Positions 25,785 through 38,977 of a stretch of 64,000 nt of DNA are shown piece after piece. The stretch is taken from positions 9,975,412 to 10,039,411 of the forward strand of contig JAKOON010000012.1 of assembly GCA_022577435.1 (NCBI GenBank), given 5' to 3'. The translations under genes were made by a program, and so were the position numbers. Below the pieces are notes generated by a model. It was given only the letters and a program-made list of their open reading frames with translations, did no database searches and was not told where the DNA came from. The DNA comes from Embiotoca jacksoni. Lineage: Eukaryota; Chordata; Actinopteri; Embiotocidae. The first letter of the stretch is position 1; every line of letters starts with the position of its first letter.

Positions 25785-28700
25785 GGTTAATGAGTTTTCT
25801 TCAATTCAACAGTTGTATAATAGTATTTAATCTACAATGATATTTCTTTATAATTCATAATTGTTAAAATCATTTTCATTGCTTTACAAAGGATTATGGT
25901 TTTGAATAAACACTACACTGACATTTAACACTCCAGCAGACTTGCTGTCCAGGTTTGACAGCAGTGATTTGCTTGTTAGTAAATTCAAATTAATTTGACT
26001 TTTACAGTGTGACACTTTATATAATACAATTAATCTCAAGAAGGAAACGGATCACTAAAAGCAGCGTCAAAGATGCTGTAAAGCAAATTCCAAGATTTGC
26101 TTCTCAGTGCATTATATACCTGTGAAATGAGTTGCTGAAAGCATGTGCAAAGCTAGAAAACTTTGTCGCACTGAAATATGGAGTTAGACCGTTAAAGAGT
26201 TTCTGTACGTTTTTGTTTAATCTTTTACTATCTTACCAAAAGTTGTATGTCATTTTCTGCAGTGGTCAAAGAAGTAAGATCCTTTACTTAAGTACTTAGT
26301 TAAAAAAAAATGCAGTCAAAAGTTTCATCAGAAACATGTAAAGTGCTCCCTACTCTTTCTATTTTATTCATTATATCATCAAACTATAAATATTTCTACA
26401 TTTCAAGTCAGTTGAATTGGAGTAAGGTAAAGTAAGCACTTTATATACTGTATATTATTTACATATTTTGTAAGATGATCATATGTGTTGTTTATTAAAC
26501 TTTATCTGCCAAGTAATCAACAGATAAATGCAGTGGAGTATAAAGTACAGTTTTTGGCTCGAAAAAACAAGTATAAAATACTTTAATAAAGTACAAGTAT
26601 CTCAAGTACCTGTTTAGTCAAATTTCTATTTGGATTTTGTGGTAAAAAAAAATGGCATGTGAATACTGCAACTGCATTACACAGCTGGTTTATAATGTCC
26701 TAAATATGTTTTTTGGATCAATGCAGTTCTTTTGTTTCATAAAAAAGTGCCAGATATTTTTTTCCTGTTTTAGATTTATCTGGTTTTATTTTCAAAGAAT
26801 GGTAAACTGTAATTCTGTCATATACACCCAGTGCTCGTTTGACCTCAGAGCTCCAGCCATAACAAGCCGTGAGTCTATGTTTAGGATCAATAAAGCCTCC
26901 ATAAATACCAACAGTTCACAGCAACACAGACTGCGAGACTGCAGCTGTAAATCACAGTGCAGACTCGTATCATATTTACAGGACAGTTCTGTATGCCGTA
27001 GTGTTTAATCTCATCATATTCCCTTTCAATATCATTTTCTCGCAGCAGAGCTGGTGTGTGTCCACTGTCAAAAAAAAAAAGAAAAGCGTCTACATGTGTG
27101 TATGTGTAAGTAGCTAAACTGTGCATAAGTAACATGCTTCAGTAAATGTACTCTGTTACTTGCAATTACTGCTTTTTACATTTTATTGAGTTGCATTTCA
27201 CTTGAGACAGTTTCACTTGATGACCACTGGAGGGCAGACTGGTGTCTTTTTTTATTATTATTTCATCCTGTTAGTGGAGTTACTGGCACAAAGTCTACCA
27301 CATTAGAAACTCAACTGCTTTTGTTTCTCTATCTTCACTGCGCCATACATCTCCTCTTAGTCCATCATCCCTTTGTTTTTCAGGTATCATTAACCATTCA
27401 CGGCATAACAGACCAGCAACCCTTCACCTCTTTTAGTCAAAGACTCTTTTCAGGCTTGTCTAGATTAGTGCGTTTTTGTAGGACTTCTTGAACCTTAGAT
27501 AGCCCTGTATTATTTCATACATAAGTCACACAGTCACACACCTCTATTTATCCTATGTTATCACTCTGCTGTGCACATCTGTATTCCTACTTTCCTTTCT
27601 TTCTCTCACTAATTTACCCATTGATCAGTTGGTTTCTTTGTGTGTCCATTAGGATTCTTGTGGTTGAGGACCGTGTCTGTGTGGATTTTTCTTCACCCCT
27701 GCCTCTACTGGACCGCACTCCCTGCCCCAGATGCCAAGTCATGAGTAAATTATTGCTGTGAGTGGGCCTGAGAGAGAGAGAGAAATACAGAGGGATGGGA
27801 GCGGTAGAAAATGTTGAGGAGTAGGTGTCTTTTGTATTGATTGGCATTGTTTTGACAACTGATGGAAATTAAATTGCCTTCTCTGTCTTGGTTTCCCTTC
27901 CGTCTCTGTTTCTCAGACTTTACACTTGTTGACCTCCTTCCCACTCCATATCCCTGTTGTTAACTGTAAGACCTGATTCCATTGCAGTGTGTTTAAACAA
28001 ACAATTAGTTGTCTCAAAGAGCCACAGGTAATTTATTTATTTTCTTTCTACTCCTGATGTAGCCTCATAGAACTCAAATGCTTCTGCAGAACCTTTTCCA
28101 TCTGAAAATTATTTATTTTTCCTGTCATTGTCATTTTGTGCTCCTCAAACACTGGCCAATATATACTGCTGTGATAATGGGAACCCAAACTGGGACATTT
28201 CATACTCTCACATGCATGTTTCCATGTACAATTTTCTCACAAGTATCATGATTTTATAGATTAAGCATTGGAAATGAAACCGCTTGACCTCGAAATGTGA
28301 TATTTCTTTTTCAGGAACAGCTTCTCTCTGAACGCGTCTGGCGGTATCAATGAAGCCCACACGCATCCACCACATGCAGCCTGCTTCGCCTTTAAAAACA
28401 TATTGATTTCTCTCTTTCGCAGGGAGCTTAATGCGATCGATCGTCCAGGCCCTTTCAAGATCAGCGCCAGTATAAGCATTTCTTCCCCTAACGCACATGC
28501 TGCCTCTTTCCCCTCAGGTAATGATTGTCCTTGGGCTGGGGGAATAGTTTGTCTGCATTAAGAGAGAGAAGTGTGTCTCTTGGTATCCAGTCCCTCTCCG
28601 TCCTCTCCGGCCTCCAGTAATGTGGTTAAGTCTGGAGCTGCCTCTTTAACAAAAGCACACACCTCCTCTGACCTTTAGCAGCCCCCACCCTCCCACTCCT

Positions 28701-29857
28701 CCTCTCCACCTGTCAGCGGGTCGATACTTCTTTGTATTTGTAATGCATTACACCAATGCGCTCTCTTTAGATTAAAAACATTGGCCTTTTTCAGTTTAGT
28801 GCCAATTCACAGCAATAAGATGATAAAACAAAATTATGAAGAATTTCATGTCTTTACCATATCAAAATCAGCTTAATTACATTCATTAGGTTGAGGCTTT
28901 AAAATGCTTTTTTTCTAATGCTCGATTAAGGATGCCAGACCAAGCTAAAAAAAAATATGAACTCCTGCTCCACCTTAAGTGGTCTACATGTTTATTGTAG
29001 AACCACAGTAACAGCCCCTTAACCTGCTGCATGAGGTGGGGCACATGCTGTCAACCTGTTGGTCTGTAAACTCTGAGGCGTCACAAGAGAAATCCAAGTG
29101 GGCACAAAATTATTAAGCAGGTGAGGAAGGAGAAAAGAGTGTATCCCACAAAATTTTGTTTGATATGAAACTTTCGGTCTTGATCTTAGAAAATAGCGTT
29201 GAAAACTAGAATTACTGCCTCACTGTAAGAACACAAACATGTAGCCATGGCATTAGATAATACTTCAAATATGGAGGTTGAAGCTACACATCCTAAAACA
29301 TGGATGCTTCATGAATATATAAAACCTACGGCACAGAATATATCTGCAATCCCCACAGTTTCAGGGTGGACAGCAAAGATATTTGTAAACAATTCAATAT
29401 CTGACCAAATGTGAAATATGATATCCATCTCCTCAAGTTTTGAATAATGGACAGAAAAGTGCTTTTGCTGAATGTTATGACATCCCAGTAAAGTTGACCT
29501 TTTAGATATAACATGTTATCAATTCATCATTTTATCCTATCCCACATTTGTGTGAAATTTTGTCATAGTGTATAAATTCTTGAATTATGGTCACATGTTT
29601 ATCGGCCACACTGACCTTTGACCTATGACCACCAAGTTCATATCAGCTCATCATTGAGTTCAAGTGAAATTTCCCTTGAGGTGTTCCTGAGATAGCTAAA
29701 AAAAAATATATATATTATTTTTTTTCTCTGGTGGCTCTTGAGGGGAATTATCTGACTCTTGAGCAGCGGAATAGTCCACTGTATTCACCAACTAGTTTTC
29801 AACTTTGTCTGCATTTTGTTGCTGAGCAGATGGTGCATGTTTTTTTGTTTTTTTTAG
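25785..29857. other. Gene-poor stretch
   Basis: It holds a degraded fish repeat at 26255-26640 (AAGTAAGATCCTTTACTTAA and AGTACAAGTATCTCAAGTAC signatures). A CTCF-like core CCACTGGAGGGCAG lies at 27224-27237. A non-repetitive, CpG-containing block lies at 28310-28520, and a repeat rich in GACCTTTGACC lies around 29590-29700. No reliable gene. Confidence 0.5.
26255..26640 (+). repeat. Degraded short fish repeat (TACTTAAGTA type)
   Basis: Sequence such as AAGTAAGATCCTTTACTTAA at the left and AATAAAGTACAAGTATCTCA at the right has the look of a widespread teleost non-autonomous DNA element. A related end (AGTAAATGTACTCTGTTAC) occurs at 27141-27160. Family assignment is from memory and approximate. 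Confidence 0.4.
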
Positions 29858-29944
29858 GAAGTTTATGTCCGAAAACAGCTGCCTGCTGTGGCCAAACACA
29901 CCACTGATGAGTTCAGAGAGAGAATAAAATGCTGCTGGGCACAG
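29858..29944 (+). other. Exon-like block of unknown gene or non-coding transcript
   Basis: An 87-bp interval lies between TTTTTTTTAG and GTGAGG. It has one open frame (EVYVRKQLPAVAKHTTDEFR, ERIKCCWAQ). I do not recognise the peptide. It may be an exon of the plus-strand microRNA host transcript or a chance match to splice consensus. Confidence 0.22.
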
Positions 29945-32900
29945 GTGAGGGAAACCACAGAGCCCGATTATCTTTGGTGTCTAAAATGAAACTTCACACA
30001 GAAGTAGTCATTTAGTGCATTAACAAAACATTGATTAGCTACTAAATTTGTGAATTTGCACACTTACAGTTTGAGGATCATTTGGCAAACTTCTTGTGGT
30101 GCCATTACACTGCTGTTATCTTGTGAAACTGGCGAGTTTTACCTTTTCAAAGCTTTAAACTAATGTCAGTTCTCTGACAACTTTAGGCAACATGGTGTCC
30201 AAAGAAGACAGCATTTGGCAGTGAAGGGTCACAAGCCAAAAAAAAAAATTGGGAGCTATAATGGAAGGGACAAACTCTTAACTGTTCTTGCACTAATTCA
30301 ACCAGTTGATATTTCTAATTGCTGAAATCCAAGTAAACACTTGGGTTTCACCTTAAGTAAACTCATTCATAATTAAGGAAAGCTCCCAATATTTCAGGGG
30401 AAAAGTTTCGTGGCCTTACTCCAGTTTTGCAGACTGCCCTCCACCATCAGGGTTCAAGCACTATGCAAGTCATGTTGACATTTTCCCTCCACTCATGTTT
30501 TCTCTGTAGACAAGACTGCCTTACATCAACCCTTATATCATGTTCATCTAAACTTCATATAGGGTTAAATCAGCAAGAAACTAATTTCTCACTACATTTA
30601 ATTTGGTGGGGGACTTTTTAATTACCTATAATTCCCCTCGTCTTGGTTCACATGGTTGTAGTCTAAACACCGCAAACATTACAGCTCCAACCATCTTCTA
30701 AGTGCATTAGGAAATAAGCAATGCAATACAGAAAAGGATAAAGAACAGCTAAAGAATAAATCAATAATTGTTCAACAAACTCAGAGCACATTTTCTGCTT
30801 GTACCAAACGTATGCCTTCTATTTAAAAAGCTTGCAAACTGCATTTCTTACTTTTAAAGTTTCACTCTCAAATCCTCCAACTTTCCTGCCAGCTCACTGC
30901 TGACATTTTGAAACTGAAACATGAATGTGAGCTGATGAACTCTGAGATTTGCAGGCACAACCATAGAGCATTGTGTGACATTATTTAGGGCCGTAATTTA
31001 CTCATAATTTTCAGAATTTTAAAGTAATTTGGGGTTTTGATAGAAAACTTAATTTAAAGTAAATATTTACTCAATACTCATTTATTATATACAACTTTTT
31101 GTTGTATCTTGGATTGTATGCTTGTCTGCACTCTATATTATTTCCAGGACACATATCAGATATTTTTCAGACCTATTTCCTCTTAAAGCATTACCTAACT
31201 TTGTAAATGCTCTTATATTATTTTCCCTCAAGTTATAAAATTCCCTCCACTTACATGAAACTTTAATGTAGGAAGTATTTGTGCAAACTCTGGGACTGCA
31301 TACACAAATGCTCAGGGACAGCTTGTTCAATGTAGAACAATTAAACATATGCAAGTCTTGTGCTGCTAGAGGCGTCCTGTGGTTCAGTTTACCATGAGAC
31401 CCCGCTGGCCTACAGTCAAAGCTCCCGATTCCCCTCTGCCCCCTCCCCCTCTCATCCCCCACCACTGTCTGGACAAGGTGATTGGACTGCCCACTCTCTT
31501 TCTCTTCTAAAGAAAACAAACAAACTAGAAATGGGAAAATAAGCCAGTTTAATAGTCCACTTCATGACCCACAACACAAATGAGTTGTCTTATTATGAAA
31601 CATTTCACCTGTATGTCAGCAGTTGCCATGGAGATTTTGTGCAGCTATGTGAGGCTTCGCTTAATGGTCTGACCTTAACCTTGCACTCTCTCGACTGACT
31701 GTATACTTTCATGATGTTAAAGACACACGGGCATACTTTATACTGTAAATCAATATTTCAAAGGCAGTGTATTCTCTTAACCTTTTCTTCACACATATTA
31801 ATCATGCTTTAACACCAACACAGCCCCCTGCAATAATAAGGAAGCTTGTCCTCTGATAAAGATGTTTTTTGGATGTTTTTATGTTGTACACAATATATAT
31901 TTCTTGAACTGATTCCTAAGTCTTCCATAGCCTTGAAGCACCATTTACAAACCTTTCCCCTCCCCCCATCTGCATTTCTCTTGCTGCCCCTTTTTGCCCC
32001 TGTGTCCTGCTCTCTCTCTCTGTCTCGCTCTCTCTCTCCCTCCTGCAAGCTGTGTCTCTTTCCTGTGTGCTGGGGGGCCAGCAGAGGGGAAGTACATAGA
32101 GGAAAGAAAAGCACTCTCTGAGTTCAAGTGCACAGGCTTAAAGACACAGCTGGCTTTAACTAAGGGTTATATGACGAGGAGAAAACAATCGTCGAAAGGC
32201 AGAATAATAACCTATTGACAAGGCAGTTGTGTTACATGAAGACAATATAGGGATCATCTCACAAAAAGGAAAAATTAAAAGAAAAAAATGTGAACAGGAA
32301 AACTGAGAAAAAATGTCTCCTCCCCTTTTCCTCTCTCCACGTATCCCTCCCACCTTCCTTTTTTTTTTTTTCTTCTTCTTTTTTTTTTTGTCAATCTGTC
32401 CCTCCCTCTCTCCTCTCCTGATTCCTGTCCTGCATACACATATACACTCACTCACACACATACACGCATAGATACACACAACGATGACTGATGCCCTCTC
32501 CCTCCGTTTTCTCAGTTCTTTCTCTGCACCGCTGAGACTTGTGATTGTTTTTCCTCTGGGTATAGCTCTCGGTGGAACCGGTTCTGCAGAGCTCCAGCAC
32601 ATGCTGTCCCAGCCACAAACTGAGCAGCAGCAGCAGCAGCGGATCAGCCTGCCTCTCACTTTACTGCCTGTGACTTTATCGGCTGCCTTTCCCTGCCGTA
32701 CTTTTCCTCATGGTGTTGATTTCCTTCACGTTTCCCTTCAAAGTCCTGAGCGCGGATGGGTGAAGAAAAGGGAAATGGTGTCTGAGGAAGAGGAGATGAG
32801 GCAACAGAGGATAAACTGTGACGAGGTTGGAGTGACATAGAGATGCAGGACTGCAAGTCAAGAGGGAAGGCACTAACTCGAGAGTGAGGATGAGGGGACC

Positions 32901-35900
32901 GAGAGGAAGAATCGAGTTGGAATCGGAGAGAAATGCGGGAAAAGGTAAAAAAAAAAAAAAAAAAAACAGGCTTATCTATTATTATTATATTTCATTGTTT
33001 CCCTCTTTACCTGTTATTTTAAAGAAAATAAAGCATATACACATTTTTTATTTTTTTTTCTGTCTTTCGATGTTTTTGCTCTCTATCTCGCCTTCATTTC
33101 TGTTTTCGGCTCCGGTTGGGTTACTGCTGGTTTGTGTACCTAAAGTCATTTTCCTTCCTCCCACTCCCACTGGAACATTTTCCCTGTCTACACGCTTCTC
33201 CTGTAATTCAGCTGTGGCTTTTATCTCCATGTATTTGCTTCACAGAATATATGTGTTTGCTCAAGAAGCTCGTGCCTGAAATCAAGTTTCAGTTTTAGCT
33301 AAAGGCTGGTTTTGGGGCCCAGCTGGGAGGATGAAGGGGAAGAAAGAACAGGGTTGGGGCACTCACTTTTGTAAATGTGAACATGTACTGTGTTATCAGT
33401 GCATATTCTGTTTCGGAGTGAATGGCCTTGTATTGGTTCTTAGTTTCAGCTGATATGAAACTGTTTAAAACGATGACACAAAGTATTGCAATTATTTGGC
33501 CATCATCCTCCCTACTTTGGAATCGGCACGTCCCACCCTCTACTTCCCCTTTTCTGTTTGTTTGTGGTCTCAGTATGCATCCTTGATATGCTGCCAATGA
33601 CCAAACCTCATCTTTGTGTCTTTCAGAGTCCACTAACACCAAACTTACTGCTCTGAATACCTTTATGCTCTGTGCCCATGCAGCGCTCACCTCGTCATCA
33701 CCGTCCTGTTTGTTCGCAGCTGTGCCTTCATTGTTTAATATCGACAAGTTACTGTCGTCCCCCGCGTGTTGAAAATCGGTTTTATATATATATATATATA
33801 TATATCCTCATACGTTCATAACAAGCCATTCATCTTCGTGCAGACCTGATACAAGCTCTACATCCTTGTACCCCTGCATGCAAACTCACAAAGATACCCC
33901 AGTAGTCTCTCTGCCATGGAGGGTGCGCCATTTGGCAGAGGGCAAGAAATAGGGTTTCCCTTATCTTCCCTTATCGGTGGATCAGATGGTGACTATCGGG
34001 ATGATGGTTGTCTTGAGCATTGATAGCAATAAGTCTGATTGTAGGTTTAACTCGAGGCTTATGGCTGCTGGCAAAAATGAAGAATTTTATTCCAGATGTT
34101 CTGACAGGAGCTATCGTTATATACAGATGTTCAGTTGTCCTTGTCTAAACTCATCTTAAAGTGGAAATATCTACCTGGGCAGTGATGTCACCTTGACCGG
34201 AAACACCATTATTAATTTTGCCATTCACATGTGGTCTCCACATATACAGTTGTAGATACATGTGGAAAAACACATTGAATGACTTCAAGATAACCAAAAA
34301 CGGTGAACGTGCTCAGTGTTAAATACATGACTTTAATGCATTTGACTGCCTGCATAGAGTAATTTTGTAGTTTTTGGTCAGCGTTTTTTTGAAGAGTAAA
34401 ATATTTTGTATCATCTCCACTTTTAGTGGGTAAGTGGTAACGTGGTCCAAAAAAAACCCTGCTATTCTTCATTATTTTCATTTTTCACTTTTATTTATAG
34501 GATGACAAATAAAGTGCGTGTAAAATTGCAAATGATACCAGTCATATTTCAAAGACCAGAACAATTGACATTGCACCAGTACTGTGCTGATGGTGCAAGG
34601 ACTTTTTCGCTGGTGATGTCTCTGCCAATTATTTTTTTCAAATAATTGATTGAAATATCAAAGAAAATGGCATAATAATTTAGCGAAGCACATGTTTTTT
34701 TTAAGCCGTTGAAGTTATGTATTCACGATGCTCATCCAGTACTTGTTGGGGAGATATCTGTGACCTTAATACAGCTGACAGCTGGTTTTTCATTTTGCCT
34801 CTAATTTGAGATCAAACCACTTGTTCAATTTCTGTGTTAAAATGTTAAGTCAGTGGTAGCATTCTGCCCTTTATTGTTATTATTTTATTACTAGTGCTTA
34901 TAACGTTGCATTATTTAGACATGTATTTATACTCATGATAAATTCTGTCAGATCTGTCAGTTTGGTACAAAAAAAAAATCTGTGGTTTGCACACATGTTC
35001 AGTTTTCACAAACTTAAAACGAAATAGAGAATAACGCAACTGTAATGAATACGGCTTATTGATTTCTGCTGTGGCTTGAAGACAGGCAATCATATCACAA
35101 CACTGGGAGCATATGAACAGTTGAGACATTCAGTACACCTCTATAGGACTGCTTCACTATAACAATACTGAATAGTTTGGCAGAAATAATGGATTGCCAT
35201 GGCTTATTGTACTGACAAAGAATCTACCAGTTCTTTCGAACCTTTTCGACTTGAGGATCTCACTTACTGACTCCAGCACATCTACACTTTAAAGCGGAGA
35301 GGGAGCCATTCATGTGTTTCACTTTATAAAACATAACTCGGCCTTCGCTATCAATTATGTAGTTCTGGTGTGAAAAAGATGGGAATAGGGACACGCACAA
35401 TAGGCAGCCAGGGTCCAGCATGGAGAGAAAGCGCTGCACCATGTGACTGCTGTAGATGTACTAACACTCTCTCACGGTCTGAGTGAGAGCTATTCCCCCT
35501 GGACTCAGTGTTCCAGTTGCATCAGTGTTTGTCTGCCTTCTCTAGGACATGGGGCTGAAATGGGGCTGGAGCTGAGAGCTCCATCTGGATACCCATAGGG
35601 CTTTCCTACTTTACTAGCACAGTACTGATAATGTTTCTCTCTGCTGCACCGGACGCAAAGTTCTGAATCGCTACCTGTTCTTGTACGTTGTTCCTGCTGC
35701 AAGAGGTGCATGACTTGATTTTAAATTGTCCAGCAATGTTGGTTCACAGGATAGTTTATTGCTGCTGATGCTTTTCTCGGCAGAAGTGTAGAACGTTATA
35801 CGAGTGTTGCACCACAAATATATCACACCAGTATTAACTAATTACCATGAAAATGTTTACTGTGGCAAAAAAAAATGTTTAGTTTGGTTTGACTACCTCC

Positions 35901-37074
35901 TCTGCCACCAATAAATGGTATCTTTTTGCTGTCATTTTACGCACCCAAGCTCGATATCATACTCAGAAAGGACATTACTCAGGCAACAGATTAAATAACA
36001 GATTATCTGAAGCAGAGATACACCGATAATTCAATCTGTAAGCATGTCAGATGTATAATCATAAAGCAGTACAGAACGAGAGCGAGCTTTGCAGTCAGAG
36101 AAAATCACACTTCACGTGTTTGCATATGTTGCTGCTCTTTAACCTTTAGTATCCTGAAACATTAAAAAAAAAAAAATCACAGCCTGTCCACTCTGAAGTT
36201 TGCCTACACGTTGTTACAGGATTTCTATGTATTGTGGTACAAATTGTCCCATATGTGCAGAGTAGCTGCATTTCGCAGACTGCAGGGTCATGTTTTTCAT
36301 GTGTTTCTTTACAGTGTTAGAATCTTTTCCAGTAACCGAGTTGATATCAATGAATAGTTTCCTCATGGAGGGGCCAGGTGGCTGCCTTGTGTGTTCAGAA
36401 GCAGGCGGAGGTGGTGAGGTGGGGGTTAATATCTGCAGGCTGTAGGAATGTGTTTGGAGTCAGCAGTGAGAATTCCTCAGTTCTGCATTAGTAGGTCACA
36501 GCATTGCCTCTTACAGCTCCTAACTATCTCAGTCCCCTCTTCGCCCTTGGCTGTCTCTTCTGTCTTCCTATACCACTCCGTCTCGCCTTTATTGCCACGT
36601 TCCTACATCGTCTCATTCTGCACATCTTTTTCTTCTCTGTGCTCTCCCTCAAGTTTTGATCCTCACCATTTCCCCTCTTCTCTCAGACTCTTTTGTCTCA
36701 GACATCTTTAGAGCCTCACCAGTTGGGGGTTGGGTAAAAAGCAGGAGATAGTGAAACTGTATGTGAGTGTGATAATGCTAGTGTAGACCTCTCTCCTGCT
36801 GGCCTCCTGTCCTCTATAATACATCAGTCATGTATGATATGAGGAGTAGGTTCCCAGGGAACGAGCTGTTGATGTCAAGCCCCATTGTCTATTCATATTT
36901 TTTTTAGGAGTTAGATCAACTGACAGAAAATCAGATATTAGGATTGTGAGTTGCCGTTGTTCAGGCAAAAACCACAGTGACAGACAACCCATCCTCTTGA
37001 AGTCCTGAGTTGTATTTCAAATTTTCCTCAGTATGAAGATTTGGAGAAATTGAATGTGAAACAGCTCGTCTTAA

Positions 37075-37260
37075 AGCAATAGTTTAATACTTTAGAAAAT
37101 AAACTAATAGACTTTCTTTTCAAGAGTTGATGAAGATTGACACCAGGCTCATGTCCCTCCATTAAACAAAGAGCCAGCAGCCAGTTAGCTTAGGGAAAGA
37201 GTTTGCCTAGCACTTAAAGCTAAAAGAAAAATCCACTTCCATGCACCTTTTTTTTTTTTT
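37075..37260 (+). repeat. Teleost short interspersed repeat fragment
   Basis: It contains the module AAAGAGCCAGCAGCCAGTTA, GCTTAGGGAAAGAG, which has the look of a common fish repeat (GCCAGTTAGCTTAG core). A likely relative is at 57625-57832, whose end AAAATGTTGAACTATTCCTT is typical of the same family. Confidence 0.45.
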
Positions 37261-38915
37261 TTAAATGGATTAAACAATGTGTTCAATGTGTTAATTAGGA
37301 AACGTTAGAGGTGCTGGTAGACAAATTCTGCTGGATTGGCTGTTTCCAGAAAGCCAACTGCGGTTTCATACAGACAAGAGGTTTTATTAGTCCTCTCATC
37401 TAAGTCAAGAAAATGTATTTGCTTTCGCTATTGAACTCAACAACAGTTTTGATTATAAATGAATCACTTAAAGTATTAATCAAGCAGAAATATGCCAGCC
37501 AATATATGCTGAATGTATGCACGTTTATTGACAGTGCATTGAAGTGTCACTACATCTCCTCTGAAACATATTGATGGCATTCACAAGGCTCTCCATTACA
37601 CTTCACAGTGGTATACACTGCTCTGCAATGGTGTTGGAGGTGTCAGGGGTGCCTGTGTCACACAACGACTCCCTTGAGTGTGCCAGCTCTCTGGTGCCAG
37701 ACAGGAGAGGAGGAGGAGGAGGGGTGAGGACAGCCTGAAGAAAGATGAGAGAAGAAAGAGCAGAGGTGTAAAAGAAACAAGGACATCGAAGAGGTAGAGA
37801 CAAGTGGTTGGAAAAAGCTAGACAAAAAGCGTCCCTCCGAGGGAGGAAGAGGAGGGATTATTTGTTTATTGTCAGTCTGCTCAGTGAATCCTTAAAAAAA
37901 TAACCTCAACAGCTTCTTAGCTGTAAATATTTGTGAGTTTGATAGCCAAGTGGTTGAAGTGAAGTGCGTATTGCATCAGCATATAAATGTCAGAGAAAAC
38001 AAACTTTTACAACTTGAGGAGTTGAGGTAAAAACCTGGCATTGCCGGCTGTTCTTTGGTCAGTGTGGGTTGTCAGGGTCACATCTGTAAGATGAAAGGGA
38101 GAGGCTGTGGTTGGTTGCTTCCACAGAGGGTTGGAAAGGTCAGGAAGTGGCCCCAGCACAAACACCAGACTCATTGTTCAAGTTCAAGGTAACACTGAAT
38201 AAGGTTTTCATTCTCTTAGCTCGGGCCTCCATCCTCCTACAAGTTGCTGCTTCTAAAAGGGTCGTAATTAGAGGAAAACACTGCCTTTGGCATCGTCTGA
38301 CGCTGGTGTCATGCTGTTATAATTGTAAACTAATTATGTCAGTTTTATTTATTTAATTAGGGGTTTTGGTGTGGACTAGGAGGAGTATTGTCGGCTGTTT
38401 TGGAAAAAAAAAAAAAACGAGCTGCAAAGTCTCTTCTAAAATATTAAAATGTGTTTGTGTGTGTGTGCACACTCACATGCGGCCGCCCATGCTCAGGTGT
38501 GTCCAGTCTCTGTCCTTTCAGACAAAGAACAAGGTCACAGCCAGAGGGTTAGATGTCAGGGCAGCTTTTCCCCCTCCTCCCCCTCCTCCACCTCCAACAG
38601 CCTCCCTCCCTCTCTGTTGTGTCTGTTTGGTAGTCAGCTCCTCATTAACGCCTCACAGGGGATTTCCTGTTTGCCTCCTTCACTTCCCTATTCCTGTTCA
38701 AAATGAAACAACATATTTGGTCTTTTTACAAAACATGAATAATTAAATCCCTCACAGTTTTTGTGCTGACTGTGTGAACGAATGGCCTAAAAGTTGGAAC
38801 TACTGGCTTGAAATCAAAGAGCTAGTCCGAGCACAACTCAACCTGCTACAGTGCCAAACCTTTGGGAAATATAGACCCGCAATTGATGACTTTGTGCTCT
38901 CAATGTATACAGTAC

Positions 38916-38916
<1 letters not shown>

Positions 38917-38975
<59 letters not shown>
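38917..38975. repeat. (CA)n microsatellite
   Basis: About 29 uninterrupted CA units. Confidence 0.97.

Positions 38976-38977
<2 letters not shown>

Noticed and set aside
32156..32873. Open frames with poly-Lys or poly-Gln runs
   Set aside because: They follow pyrimidine and CAG tracts and have no recognisable domain or splice context.
35940..35965. CAAGCTCG as a possible miR-99 passenger arm
   Set aside because: No matching 5' arm lies within hairpin distance, and the following bases differ.
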